From positions 1 to 31,060 of the forward strand of contig JAZSEP010000096.1 of assembly GCA_045531755.1 (NCBI GenBank): a stretch of 31,060 nt of DNA, written 5' to 3'. This document shows, one piece after another, positions 23,083 to 31,060 of the stretch. Below the pieces are notes generated by a model, which made no database searches, was not told where the DNA came from, and saw only the letters and a list, made by a program, of their open reading frames with translations. Every line of letters starts with the position of its first letter. The first letter of the stretch is position 1. Source of the stretch: UBA11540 sp045531755. Lineage in GTDB: Bacteria > Bacillota > Clostridia > Oscillospirales > Ruminococcaceae. A program made the position numbers and the translations under genes.

Positions 23083-24040
23083 TCCTTTAGTAACAATCGT
23101 AATTCCCGTATATAACGGAGCAAATTATCTGCACGAAAGCATTGCTTCCGCTCTTGAGCAGACGTACCAAAACAAAGAGATCATTGTAGTTAACGACGGA
23201 TCCACCGATAACGGCGAAACAGAAAAAATCGCTCTGTCCTATGGTGATAAAATCAAATATTTATCAAAGCAAAACGGCGGAGTCTCCTCTGCACTCAACC
23301 TTTGTATAGAAAACATGAGCGGCGAATGGTTGTCATGGCTTTCACACGACGACCTTTACTATCCCACCAAGGTCGAAGAAGAAGTGAATTACGTAGGAAA
23401 ACTGCTTGAAAAAAATCCCAAGCTCAATTTGGATAGGGTAGTGGTAAGATGTGCAGCAGAGTCCATTGATATTCACGGAAAAACGATACTTAAATACAAT
23501 TACAGCGATGTCAAAGAAAAAGAACCGCTAATAGAGATGATTTTGAACAACGTATACAACTATCGCTTGGCGGGTTGTTCGTTTTTACTGCCCAGAAAAG
23601 CATTTGATGACATAGGCGGATTCAATGAAAAAATCCGAACAGTTTCCGATGCGGAATATTGGTACAGATTGTTGTTTGCCGGTTATGATTTTTATTATTT
23701 GGACCGTTGCCTGATAAGAGGACGTGTACATAAAAGACAGGTAGGTAAAACAAAAGTAACGACCTTTGATATTGAGGGAAATGATCTACACAAATGGATT
23801 GCAGACCAAATGTATGCAAATCCGGAATATAAGCAGGGCAAGTATTTTTTGCGACTTGGTGGGTATTTGAGAAAACGGTTAATGCCTGATGCTTCCGCAT
23901 ATGCGTTTGCATATGCAAAAGAGCTGACATCGCCTGTAAAATATGCGATTGTTTCATCATGGTATAAGATTTATTTCTCTGCTATAGGTAAGGGCAGAAA
24001 TGTAATTAGAAGTATTTATAGAAAAATCAGAGTAAAATAG
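23075..24040 (+). CDS. Glycosyltransferase family 2
   Basis: Start GTG 23075, with AGAGGTG (23061-23067) as SD, overlapping the previous gene by eight bases; 321 residues. GT-A fold: VTIVIPVYNGANYLHESIAS at the start, then EIIVVNDGSTDN, then the metal-binding WLSHDD with D92-D93, and a late acceptor-side segment (GCSFLLPRKAFDDIGGFNE, VSDAEYWYRLLFAGYDFYYL). No transmembrane helix is evident, so it acts at the cytoplasmic face. It should be an inverting transferase; donor and acceptor unknown. Confidence 0.9.
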   Translation: MYNPLVTIVIPVYNGANYLHESIASALEQTYQNKEIIVVNDGSTDNGETEKIALSYGDKIKYLSKQNGGVSSALNLCIENMSGEWLSWLSHDDLYYPTKVEEEVNYVGKLLEKNPKLNLDRVVVRCAAESIDIHGKTILKYNYSDVKEKEPLIEMILNNVYNYRLAGCSFLLPRKAFDDIGGFNEKIRTVSDAEYWYRLLFAGYDFYYLDRCLIRGRVHKRQVGKTKVTTFDIEGNDLHKWIADQMYANPEYKQGKYFLRLGGYLRKRLMPDASAYAFAYAKELTSPVKYAIVSSWYKIYFSAIGKGRNVIRSIYRKIRVK

Positions 24041-24059
24041 CTTGGAGTGGGTGCAAAAA

Positions 24060-25268
24060 ATGAGGGTTGTTCAAATAAATGGGGTGTCAAGCAGTGGCAG
24101 TACAGGTAAAATTGTGACTCAGCTCTCAGAGGTGATGCGAGAGAATAACATTGAAAACTACATCATCTCCTCCGGATACAAGGAAAAGACAAAAGCAGAT
24201 AACGTCTATTTTTGTTCATCAAACATCGGCGTAAAGCTGCACCAAATCCTCGGTATTCTGTGCGGTAATTCCGGATTTCACTCGTCTATTGCGACCGGCA
24301 AGGCCATTTCGTTTATAAAGAAAACAAAACCGGATGTTGTGCATCTGCATAATATTTACAGCTATTATCTGAATGTCGAAAAGCTTTTGTTGTTTCTGAA
24401 AAAGAGTGGTGTTCCGGTAGTATGGACAATGCACGATTTTTGGGCTGTTACAGGGCATTGCACTCATTTTGAATCTGTAGGCTGCGATAAATGGAAAACG
24501 CAATGCGAAAAGTGTCCTCAGAAAAGTCTTTTTCCGTATAGTAAGTTTTTTGACCGTTCAAAATCCCTACACAAGAAAAAGCGAAAAATATTTCAAGGGT
24601 GGGATAATCTTCACATCGTCACCGTATCTAATTGGGTAAAGTCGAAAGCGGAGCAATCATATTTTGCTGATAAAAACATTACTCCAATATACAATGGGAT
24701 TGACCTTAACACGTTCAAGCAAAAGCAGGTTGACAGGCCAACGTGGATGAAGGATAAATTCGTGATTCTCGGAGTTTCTATGGGATGGAATTCCAAAAAA
24801 GGATTAGATGATTTTCTCAAATTGTCGCAAAAACTAAACGACGATGAGATAATTGTTCTTATTGGACTCACCGATAAGCAGATTGAATTACTTCCCGATA
24901 ACATCGTTGGAATTAAGAGGACGGCAAATGCTGACGAGCTGTGTGATTATTACAATATGGCGGATGCCTATGTAAGTGCCTCTGTAGAGGAAACGATGGG
25001 ACTGACCGTAGTTGAAGCAATGGCTTGCGGCACCCCCGCAGTCGTCTATAATAAGACAGCTTTGCCGGAATTGATCTGCGACGGCTGCGGTTTTGTTTGC
25101 GAGCACGGCGTGGATTATCTCTATGAAGGTATTAAAAAAATAAGGCAGCAAAAGAAAACAGATTTTTCGGATAATTGCATAAGATTTGTTTCCGAGAATT
25201 TCAATAAGCATAATCAATACGAAAAATATTGTGAGCTTTACAAAGAGATTGTGGGTGAGAAAATATGA
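24060..25268 (+). CDS. Glycosyltransferase family 4 with four-Cys insert (WcaC-like)
   Basis: I place the start at ATG 24060 (402 residues), with TTGGAGTGGG upstream, rather than the TTG at 24042. GT-B fold: RVVQINGVSSSGSTGKIV opens the N-terminal domain, then VVHLHNIYSYYLN and WTMHDFWAVTGHCTHF. Cysteines 134, 142, 149 and 152 (GHC, GC, QC-x2-C in the segment TGHC...CEKCP) match the Cys-rich insert known in WcaC-type GT4 enzymes, perhaps a metal site. The GT4 motif is E311-x7-E319 (EETMGLTVVE). The four-base overlap with the acetyltransferase gene (ATGA, 25265-25268) indicates coupling. Confidence 0.88.
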   Translation: MRVVQINGVSSSGSTGKIVTQLSEVMRENNIENYIISSGYKEKTKADNVYFCSSNIGVKLHQILGILCGNSGFHSSIATGKAISFIKKTKPDVVHLHNIYSYYLNVEKLLLFLKKSGVPVVWTMHDFWAVTGHCTHFESVGCDKWKTQCEKCPQKSLFPYSKFFDRSKSLHKKKRKIFQGWDNLHIVTVSNWVKSKAEQSYFADKNITPIYNGIDLNTFKQKQVDRPTWMKDKFVILGVSMGWNSKKGLDDFLKLSQKLNDDEIIVLIGLTDKQIELLPDNIVGIKRTANADELCDYYNMADAYVSASVEETMGLTVVEAMACGTPAVVYNKTALPELICDGCGFVCEHGVDYLYEGIKKIRQQKKTDFSDNCIRFVSENFNKHNQYEKYCELYKEIVGEKI

Positions 25269-25768
25269 AATTAAACGTAGGAAAGTTTTCTTTGTGGCTC
25301 AATTCAAAGCTTCATCACTACAATGAGCACAAATATTGGAAAATGCGTTCTTATGTTGTGAGCGGTGGGGTAACCCCTTTAAAACTTTTGTATCTCTATA
25401 AAATAAAGAGATCGGATGCTTTTAACAACGCGTCTATGGGTACTGATTTATGTTCCGGAGCAACATTTGAAACAGCCCCTCACCTTCCACACGGCTTGAA
25501 TGGTATTATCATATCCAAATATGCTCATGTGGGAAAAAACTGTAAAATCTATCATCAGGTTACAATCACAACAAAAAATGTAGATGGAAGATTTGTTTCT
25601 GCAGTAATTGGGGACAACTGTACTTTGGGTGCAAAATCAACAATAATCGCCGGTGTTACGATTGGCAACAACGTGATTGTTGGGGCGAATGCGGTTGTTA
25701 CACACGATGTGCCGGACAACTGTGTAGTAGGTGGCGTGCCGGCAAAGATAATTAAGAGGTTAGATTGA
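25265..25768 (+). CDS. Left-handed beta-helix acetyltransferase (CysE/serine acetyltransferase-like fold)
   Basis: The 167-residue product has a helical N-terminal part (1-65), including WKMRSYVVSGGVTPLKLLYL, then hexapeptide repeats from about 75: ISKYAHVGKNCKIYHQVTIT, IGDNCTLGAKSTIIAGVTIG, NNVIVGANAVVTHDVPDNCV, and VGGVPAKIIKRL at the end. The residue pattern [LIV]-G-x4 is clear over about five turns. Members transfer acetyl from acetyl-CoA to serine or to sugars; inside a glycan cluster, O-acetylation of a sugar of the repeat unit is the likely role. The catalytic His is probably in ...KIYHQVTI. Confidence 0.88.
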   Translation: MKLNVGKFSLWLNSKLHHYNEHKYWKMRSYVVSGGVTPLKLLYLYKIKRSDAFNNASMGTDLCSGATFETAPHLPHGLNGIIISKYAHVGKNCKIYHQVTITTKNVDGRFVSAVIGDNCTLGAKSTIIAGVTIGNNVIVGANAVVTHDVPDNCVVGGVPAKIIKRLD

Positions 25769-25769
25769 A

Positions 25770-26432
25770 ATGATAATTATTGAGTTTTTAGGTGCGCCTT
25801 GTTCGGGAAAGTCACAGATTTCACACGAACTTGCAGCGTTGATAAGAGAATCCGGAAAAAGCGTATGCGAAAAACAATATGAGCTTTCTCATACGCAAAA
25901 GCAGTATACAAGGGTTATATCTAAAATCCTAAAAACCATAAAAATGTGCGTTTTGCATCCGTGCACAAGCTATCGCCTCTTAAAAAAGTTCGGCAACAAG
26001 AGATGTTGGATAAACTATTTGGATATACTTGGCACTACAGCGAATGACGACGTTTTGATTTTTGAACAGGGCTTGTGTCAATGTATCGGCTCCCTTTTTG
26101 ACAATCAAAAAACCGATGAAACAGGAATACGGAACTTGCTTGATGAGATATTGCCGGAGCAAGCCGATAGGGCTTTAGTGTTTGTTTCAATAGACAAATC
26201 GGTACTTACCAAGCGAATGGATTTGCGAGAGGATAAACCGTTTTACTTGAACAGCGACGACGTTTCTGCAGCTATTGACGGTTCGATAAATACAGCAAAA
26301 ATTTTGAGCGATTGCTGGCAATCCAAGTATGGAGATCGGTATTTAATATCAGTATCAAATAACGAAGATAATCAAAGTATAGAGGCGGCAAGAAGAGTTT
26401 TTGACGCATTAAAGGAAAAAGGAAGCATATGA
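25770..26432 (+). CDS. P-loop kinase-like protein
   Basis: ATG 25770 with AGAGGT upstream; 220 residues. The N-terminus reads MIIIEFLGAPCSGKSQISHE, a Walker A loop GAPCSGKS (residues 8-15, Lys 14) directly after the first strand. DVLIFEQGLCQ (about 92-102) could be the Walker B/acidic strand, VFVSIDKSVLTKRMDLRE (about 134-151) a further nucleoside-kinase-like strand and LID arginines, as in thymidylate/deoxynucleoside kinases. It is not a recognised subfamily. In a glycan cluster it may phosphorylate a sugar, lipid or alcohol substituent. It ends by an ATGA overlap with the pyruvyl transferase. Confidence 0.6.
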   Translation: MIIIEFLGAPCSGKSQISHELAALIRESGKSVCEKQYELSHTQKQYTRVISKILKTIKMCVLHPCTSYRLLKKFGNKRCWINYLDILGTTANDDVLIFEQGLCQCIGSLFDNQKTDETGIRNLLDEILPEQADRALVFVSIDKSVLTKRMDLREDKPFYLNSDDVSAAIDGSINTAKILSDCWQSKYGDRYLISVSNNEDNQSIEAARRVFDALKEKGSI

Positions 26433-27580
26433 GGATAGGTGTAGTTACATACTTTAATATAAAAAATTATGGTTCTGCATTACAAGCATTTTCCTTGAAG
26501 ACGATATGTAACAAACTTGGACACGATGTTGTTTTCTTGAATGTTCGAGAAAACAACCGCATCTGTAAAATTGCGCATAAATTGCATGTTGGATTTGTCA
26601 CGCTTTTGAAGTGCACGTTGTATAGTACCGCAAGGAAAACGCATAACGAAATACGCAGCTTGAAGCATAAGAGTGAAAGCTGTATTTCGAGCGAAACTGC
26701 AAATCTGTTTAATGAGTTTTTGTCCGAGCAGTTGCCGAACACAAACATAGGTAGAGCCGCACTGAAAAAAGCCGCTCACACCGAGCGCTTTGGGTCATTT
26801 ATCTGCGGAAGTGACCAAATTTGGTCACCGCTTTCCGTTCATCTGTCGGGATATAAATATCTAAACTTTGCTCCCCGAAAAAAACGGATCGCATATGCTC
26901 CTTCTTTTGGAGTTGAGGCTGTTCCCGATTATAACAAGGCGTTTGTCAAAAAAATGCTTCTTGGATTTGATGATATTTCTGTAAGAGAGATTCAGGGTGC
27001 AAAGATCGTAAAGAATTTGATTGGCATTGATCCGCCGGTTGTTCTTGATCCGACGATGTTGCTGTCGGGAGATGAGTGGAGGACTCTTTATAAGGAGCAT
27101 ACGAATTCTCACGAAAACGAAAAATATGCACTGTGCTATTTTTTTGATGAACCCGAAACGGACATAGTTGAACAAATAGCAGAGTATTCGCGAAAAAACA
27201 GCTTGAAAATGCTGGTGTTATCAAACGGCAATGCGCAGTTGATTTCAAATGGTGCACAGCTTGTTCATGCGGGTCCATGGGAGTTTTTGCGATACGTAGA
27301 TGGAGCGGAATGTGTTTTCACCAATTCGTTTCACGGAAGCGTGTTCTCTATCCTGTTTGAACGTCCGTTGAAGGTTTTTGGCAGGAACCATTCTGATGCG
27401 GTAAAGCAAACTTCCCGTATTGACACCCTGCTCGAAACCACACAACTACACGAGTGTATGTACTCTTCCTCAAAGGAGAGCATCATCCCCGTGAATACAG
27501 CGAAAGCAGAGGACAGGTTGTGTTCCTGCCGCGACAGTTCGATAGCATACATAAAAAGCACTTTGGATAGGAGGTCGTAA
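26429..27580 (+). CDS. Polysaccharide pyruvyl transferase family protein
   Basis: The 383-residue protein opens MRIGVVTYFNIKNYGSALQA, the usual start of the family (nucleotide-like N-terminal GT-B half), and continues with FICGSDQIWSP, KRIAYAPSFGVEA, DDISVREIQGAKI, VVLDPTMLL and the C-terminal CVFTNSFHGSVFSILFERPL. These blocks are diagnostic. The family attaches a ketal pyruvate from phosphoenolpyruvate to a sugar, giving negative charge. The partner next door is an FrhB-like ferredoxin protein, a pairing frequent in Bacillota and Bacteroidota glycan clusters. Start overlaps the previous stop by ATGA. Confidence 0.9.
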   Translation: MRIGVVTYFNIKNYGSALQAFSLKTICNKLGHDVVFLNVRENNRICKIAHKLHVGFVTLLKCTLYSTARKTHNEIRSLKHKSESCISSETANLFNEFLSEQLPNTNIGRAALKKAAHTERFGSFICGSDQIWSPLSVHLSGYKYLNFAPRKKRIAYAPSFGVEAVPDYNKAFVKKMLLGFDDISVREIQGAKIVKNLIGIDPPVVLDPTMLLSGDEWRTLYKEHTNSHENEKYALCYFFDEPETDIVEQIAEYSRKNSLKMLVLSNGNAQLISNGAQLVHAGPWEFLRYVDGAECVFTNSFHGSVFSILFERPLKVFGRNHSDAVKQTSRIDTLLETTQLHECMYSSSKESIIPVNTAKAEDRLCSCRDSSIAYIKSTLDRRS

Positions 27581-27581
27581 A

Positions 27582-28769
27582 ATGAATGTGTATTTAGAAA
27601 CTAATAACACATCAAAATGCTGCGGATGCGGAGCGTGTGCAACCGCTTGCCCCAAAAATTGCATAAGTTTGACGACCGACGGGGAAGGCTTTGTCTACCC
27701 GACAGTAGATGTGTCTGTTTGCATAAATTGCAACAGATGCGCTACAGTCTGTCCTTTTGAAAACAGAGAGATAGTACGGACAGAAGCCTATCCCAAAGCT
27801 TATGGTGCTCACACTAAAAACAAAGAATACATTATGAATAGCTCTTCAGGCGGTTTGTTCTCTGAGATAGCAAACCTCTTTATCTCACAGGGCGGAGTAG
27901 TCTGTGGAGTTACTATAGATGCCAACCACAAGGTGTTTCATACCGTTATCGACTCGGTTGACGATATACCTCTGCTTCAGGGGTCAAAATACGTCCAGAG
28001 CGACCTTGCACGCTGTTATCCTCAGATAGAGCACACACTCTCTTCAGGGAAAAAACTTCTTTTCACCGGCACACCGTGTCAGGTTTCGGCAGTAAAAAGA
28101 CTGTATAAATCGCCAAATCTTTATACACTCGACGTGCTCTGCCACGGTGTTCCAAGCCAGAAGCTGTTTGATGAATATATCAAATACCTTGAGAAAAAGC
28201 ACGGTGGAAGATTAACAGAAATAGCTTTCAGGGATAAAGAAAGAAACGGATGGTCTATCACACAGCGCTATAAAATTGAAAAAAAGGGCAAGGAAAACAC
28301 CTATTATCTTGACCGTCACCTTTCTGAGTATTTTTCGGGATTTTTGAGAAATATGACGCAGAGAGAATCCTGTTATGCGTGTCCGTATACCACGATCGAA
28401 CGAGAGGGCGACATAACGCTCGCGGATTTTTGGGGAGTCGATAAGGTCCGCCCCGAGTTGTTTTTCGCTGACGGAACATCGTTGCTGTTTGCCAATAGTG
28501 AAAGAGGAGATGACCTGATTCAAGGTGTGGTTGACAACATTGAAATAGCCGAAGTGGATATAAAGGATGCGACCTATCAAAACGTCAACTTCATTTCCCC
28601 ACCCGAAAGGCATCGGCATAGAAGTACTGTATATGCTGAGGTTTTTTCAAAGGGCTTTAAAACTGTGGGAAGGAAAATTATACTGCCCAAGAACGCTTAT
28701 AAATATAGGCTATGGGCCCTGCTTCAAAAACTTCATTTTGTAGGGCCTTTAAACAAAAAAGGAAGGTAA
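27582..28769 (+). CDS. FrhB-like ferredoxin-domain protein (F420 hydrogenase/dehydrogenase beta-subunit family)
   Basis: ATG 27582 follows AGGAGGT and lies one base after the pyruvyl transferase stop; 395 residues. Residues 1-60 hold two [4Fe-4S] motifs, CGCGACATACP (Cys 13 or 14, 16, 19, 23) and CINCNRCATVCP (Cys 47, 50, 53, 57). The remainder matches the FrhB/FdhB C-terminal domain (KAYGAHTKNKEY, SSSGGLFSEIANL, LFTGTPCQVSAVKRL, TLDVLCHGVPSQKLF, RESCYACPYT, EGDITLADFWGV). F420 is not usual in Clostridia, so the cofactor may be a flavin. In glycan clusters such proteins are thought to reduce a sugar or precursor linked to the pyruvyl transferase reaction; role unproven. Confidence 0.85.
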   Translation: MNVYLETNNTSKCCGCGACATACPKNCISLTTDGEGFVYPTVDVSVCINCNRCATVCPFENREIVRTEAYPKAYGAHTKNKEYIMNSSSGGLFSEIANLFISQGGVVCGVTIDANHKVFHTVIDSVDDIPLLQGSKYVQSDLARCYPQIEHTLSSGKKLLFTGTPCQVSAVKRLYKSPNLYTLDVLCHGVPSQKLFDEYIKYLEKKHGGRLTEIAFRDKERNGWSITQRYKIEKKGKENTYYLDRHLSEYFSGFLRNMTQRESCYACPYTTIEREGDITLADFWGVDKVRPELFFADGTSLLFANSERGDDLIQGVVDNIEIAEVDIKDATYQNVNFISPPERHRHRSTVYAEVFSKGFKTVGRKIILPKNAYKYRLWALLQKLHFVGPLNKKGR

Positions 28770-28770
28770 A

Positions 28771-29886
28771 ATGATACATTATATAGGATACTATGTAGAT
28801 AAATATAACGAAAACGAGTATTCATACAACGTTCCGGGCTTGAAAAAAATGCAATATGTAGCGGCTTCGCTAAAAAGCACAGGGGAAGATTTGTCTGTCT
28901 TTTCGGTTTGCAGAAAAAAGAACAAAGGAAGACTGCCCGCTAAGAGCTTAATAACCGAGGAAGGCTATAAACTCACGTATAGGGCGACGTCGTTTGGCGG
29001 ATTACTTGAAAAGGTGATTGATAAAATCCAATTCGGCAGAGAAATAGACAGATATGTCAAAACTCAGGTGAAGGATAACGATACCGTTGTAGTGTACCAC
29101 TCGGTAAACCTTACACGCCGACTCACCAAGCACCTTAAAAAGAAAAACATAAAGTGGATTTTAGAAGTTGAAGAGTTGTATGGATATGGTGCATCGTTTG
29201 ACAATCCCAATGTTCATAAGGAAATTGAGGACATAAAGAAATTCCCGAAGTACATTTTTGTAAACAATGTTTTGCCCGATTTTTTAGGGATATCTCAAAG
29301 CTATACGGTCTGCTATGGCGCATATATTGCACAAGAGAAGCCGACTATTGCTCAGTACGACAAGGTGCGGGTGGTATATGCCGGTACAATAGAACAATCA
29401 AAAATCGGAGCATATACGGCGGTGGAAGCAGCTCGCTATCTGCCATCCACCTATGAAATGCATATTGCCGGGTTTGGTACTGAGCAATCCATTGCCAAAC
29501 TTAAGGAAATGATTGAAGAAAATAATTGTCTTGGCGGCTGCCAAATTATTTACCACGGAAAACTTGACGGTAAAGAACTTTCTGACCTCTTGTTTTCTTG
29601 TGAAATAGGTCTGTCTACCTATGTTATCAGGCTTCCTTTTTCAAATTGCGTTTTTCCGTCAAAGCTTACGACCTATGTTTGTCATGGGCTTAAGGTTGTC
29701 ATCGGACGGTCAGAGAATTTTGAAAAAGCCGAAATAGCAAAGGGTTGGACGTATTACGATGAAAACGAACCGTGTTCAATAGCACATGCTATTGAAAAAT
29801 CTGCTAAAGTGAGCAATATTGACTGTACCGAGCTTATAAAGCGCTTGGATAGTGAATTTAAGCATTGGCTAAAAGAAAACGTATAG
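28771..29886 (+). CDS. GT-B glycosyltransferase (GT4-like, divergent)
   Basis: The 371-residue protein has a GT-B outline: an N-terminal half opening MIHYIGYYVDKYNENEYSYN, a middle linker, and a C-terminal half with VRVVYAGTIEQSKIGAYTAV, YEMHIAGFGTE, IIYHGKLDGKELSDLL, GLSTYVIR and FPSKLTTYVCHGLKVVIG, typical of the donor-binding domain of glycosyltransferases such as GT4. The classical E-x7-E motif is not obvious: the expected Glu falls in FPSKLTTYVCHG. That makes the donor site atypical. It starts one base after the previous stop with GGAAGG as SD. Confidence 0.78.
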   Translation: MIHYIGYYVDKYNENEYSYNVPGLKKMQYVAASLKSTGEDLSVFSVCRKKNKGRLPAKSLITEEGYKLTYRATSFGGLLEKVIDKIQFGREIDRYVKTQVKDNDTVVVYHSVNLTRRLTKHLKKKNIKWILEVEELYGYGASFDNPNVHKEIEDIKKFPKYIFVNNVLPDFLGISQSYTVCYGAYIAQEKPTIAQYDKVRVVYAGTIEQSKIGAYTAVEAARYLPSTYEMHIAGFGTEQSIAKLKEMIEENNCLGGCQIIYHGKLDGKELSDLLFSCEIGLSTYVIRLPFSNCVFPSKLTTYVCHGLKVVIGRSENFEKAEIAKGWTYYDENEPCSIAHAIEKSAKVSNIDCTELIKRLDSEFKHWLKENV

Positions 29887-29896
29887 GAGAATAGAT

Positions 29897-30904
29897 ATGC
29901 TAGAGGTTAATCAGTTTGATATACCGGTTGCGCTGTTCATGTTTAAAAGAGAACACAAGACAGCCGAAATAGTAAAACGTATCGGAGAAGTTCGTCCAAC
30001 CAAATTGTATCTCATAGCTGACGGAGCTAGAAATGAACAAGAAGCAGTGGCAGTAAAAAGAACAAGGGACGCTGTTGAACAGGCAATAGATTGGGACTGC
30101 GAAATTGTAAAAAACTATGCACAATCCAATAGAGGCGTATATCGGAATATCGGCGAGGGAGCCAAGTGGGTGCTGTCTCAGGAGGAAAGCGCAATATTCT
30201 TAGAAGACGATAATATGCCTGAGCTTACCTTCTTCGACTATTGTCGAGAGTTGCTTGAAAAGTATAAGGACAATGAAAGGGTTCTTTGGATATGCGGAAC
30301 CAACTATCTAGGCAAGTATAATACACCCTATAGCTATATGTTCACACAAAACTTGTTGCCATGTGGATGGGCTTCTTGGTCACATAAATTTTTGAAATAC
30401 TACGATGGACAACTCGAAACCTTCAATCCTGAAACGGACAGAAAATCATTGCGTAAGGCATACCGAAATAAAGCTTTGGCAAAGCAGGATTTTAATAACT
30501 TCTGTGTAGAGAAAGAAAGAGCAACCGAAGGAAAAAGTTTCGTTTCGTGGGATTATCAAATGGCATATACCATAAGGAAGTATGATCTTCTGGGTATATC
30601 TCCGTGTAATAACCAGATTAAAAATATAGGAATCGATTCCGAATCTATACACGGAGGCACATCATTTGCAAGTGTTATGACTCAAAGGCTCTGTGGCATG
30701 GATTCATATCCGATCGAGTTTCCTTTGAAACACCCACAATCTACACGAATCGATAAAAAGTATGAGCGGATCGTTTCTAACATTTTACTTATTCCGTTTA
30801 ATATACGTTTAAGAATAGCGGTCTTAAAAGTACTAAGAAAGTTACTTGGATTAAAAAAGGGCGAACATTTACGTGATATATTCAAAATACGAGGACGGAA
30901 ATGA
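29897..30904 (+). CDS. GT-A glycosyltransferase (GT2/GNT-I-like)
   Basis: AGGAG precedes ATG 29897; 335 residues. The N-terminal part is IPVALFMFKREHKTAEIVKR, KLYLIADGARNEQEAVAVKR, then SAIFLEDDNMPELTFFDYC with the metal-binding D104-D105. This resembles nucleotide-diphospho-sugar transferases of the GT2-like/GNT-I group often named as HlpA-like. The C-terminal half (about 140-335), with LLPCGWASWSHKFLKYYDG, is the acceptor side. The LEDDN order instead of DxD is usual in this group. The next gene starts by an ATGA overlap. Confidence 0.82.
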   Translation: MLEVNQFDIPVALFMFKREHKTAEIVKRIGEVRPTKLYLIADGARNEQEAVAVKRTRDAVEQAIDWDCEIVKNYAQSNRGVYRNIGEGAKWVLSQEESAIFLEDDNMPELTFFDYCRELLEKYKDNERVLWICGTNYLGKYNTPYSYMFTQNLLPCGWASWSHKFLKYYDGQLETFNPETDRKSLRKAYRNKALAKQDFNNFCVEKERATEGKSFVSWDYQMAYTIRKYDLLGISPCNNQIKNIGIDSESIHGGTSFASVMTQRLCGMDSYPIEFPLKHPQSTRIDKKYERIVSNILLIPFNIRLRIAVLKVLRKLLGLKKGEHLRDIFKIRGRK

Positions 30905-31060
30905 TAAAAAGAATTATTAACCATATTAAAAGAAATTGTAAACTAAATGCGGATATCAAAAAAAAGCATATAACAATTGGCAAAAAAGCTATTGTAATAG
31001 ATACACAGTTTGAAGAATCCGGAAATAACTCAATTGGACCATTGAGTCAAGTTAGACATT
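30901..31060 (+). CDS. Partial gene, possible hexapeptide acyltransferase
   Basis: ATG 30901 overlaps the preceding stop (ATGA) and reads to the window end (53 codons). It begins MIKRIINHIKRNCKLNADIK and continues KKHITIGKKAIVIDT and SGNNSIGPLSQVRH. The spacing ITIGKKAIVI...NSIGPLS resembles the first turns of a left-handed beta-helix, as in sugar acyltransferases. The gene continues beyond the window, so the call is tentative. Confidence 0.5.
   Translation, partial: MIKRIINHIKRNCKLNADIKKKHITIGKKAIVIDTQFEESGNNSIGPLSQVRH

Overview
The window looks like a chromosomal segment of a low-to-moderate GC Bacillota of the Clostridia type, most likely a gut Oscillospiraceae/Lachnospiraceae-like anaerobe. 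This is inferred from strong Shine-Dalgarno (SD) sites, many ATGA stop/start overlaps, vegetative sigma-A promoters of the TTGACA/TATAAT type, a giant Gram-positive surface protein with isopeptide-type repeats, a BmrCD/LmrCD-like ABC exporter, and a monotopic phosphoglycosyl transferase-led glycan cluster. No 16S rRNA or tRNA is present, so genus is not assigned.

Layout. (1) 1-3.7 kb: the 3' end of an unrecognised gene, a small PepSY-like lipoprotein, a TM2-like small membrane protein behind a promoter with a perfect dyad between -35 and -10, then a three-gene operon (TPR protein, DUF4037 nucleotidyltransferase-like protein, small membrane protein with a GGADGPT motif). (2) 3.7-5.6 kb: a divergent Cro/CI-type regulator broken by one in-frame amber codon, facing a consensus promoter with an operator-like dyad over its -35; it drives a zinc-ribbon membrane protein and a protein with a DUF4190-like membrane tail. 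(3) 5.6-7.7 kb: trmO (tRNA methyltransferase) and a regulator with an HTH at each end, preceded by a promoter whose initial transcript folds into a terminator-like hairpin. (4) 7.8-14.1 kb: a small Cys-rich protein translationally coupled to a 1977-residue secreted VWA protein with seven FctA/Spy0128-like repeats and a degenerate sorting signal. (5) 14.1-18.0 kb: a structured leader with a 46-codon upstream ORF ending at the start of a heterodimeric ABC exporter pair, resembling the ribosome-controlled bmrB-bmrC-bmrD arrangement. (6) 18.1-31 kb: an extracellular or capsular polysaccharide cluster behind one extended -10 promoter: DegT-type aminotransferase, PglC-like phosphoglycosyl transferase, ATP-grasp enzyme, HAD phosphatase, five glycosyltransferases, an acetyltransferase, a P-loop kinase-like protein, a polysaccharide pyruvyl transferase, an FrhB-like ferredoxin-domain protein and a truncated last gene. 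No Wzx flippase or Wzy polymerase is in the window, so the cluster continues to the right.

How the parts work together. In the glycan cluster the aminotransferase would make an amino-deoxysugar nucleotide, the phosphoglycosyl transferase would load it on undecaprenyl phosphate, and the glycosyltransferases and decorating enzymes would build and modify the repeat unit. The surface protein is probably a stalked adhesin. The exporter is a candidate drug- or peptide-inducible pump. The cluster reads as more AT-rich than the adhesin and exporter genes to its left, consistent with separate acquisition.

The strongest leads for something new are the exporter leader (upstream ORF plus mutually exclusive GCTTCA/TGAAGC pairings at the SD), the broken divergent repressor beside its putative target promoter, the two-headed HTH regulator next to the adhesin operon, and the short leader ORF with an in-frame TGA ahead of the glycan cluster.
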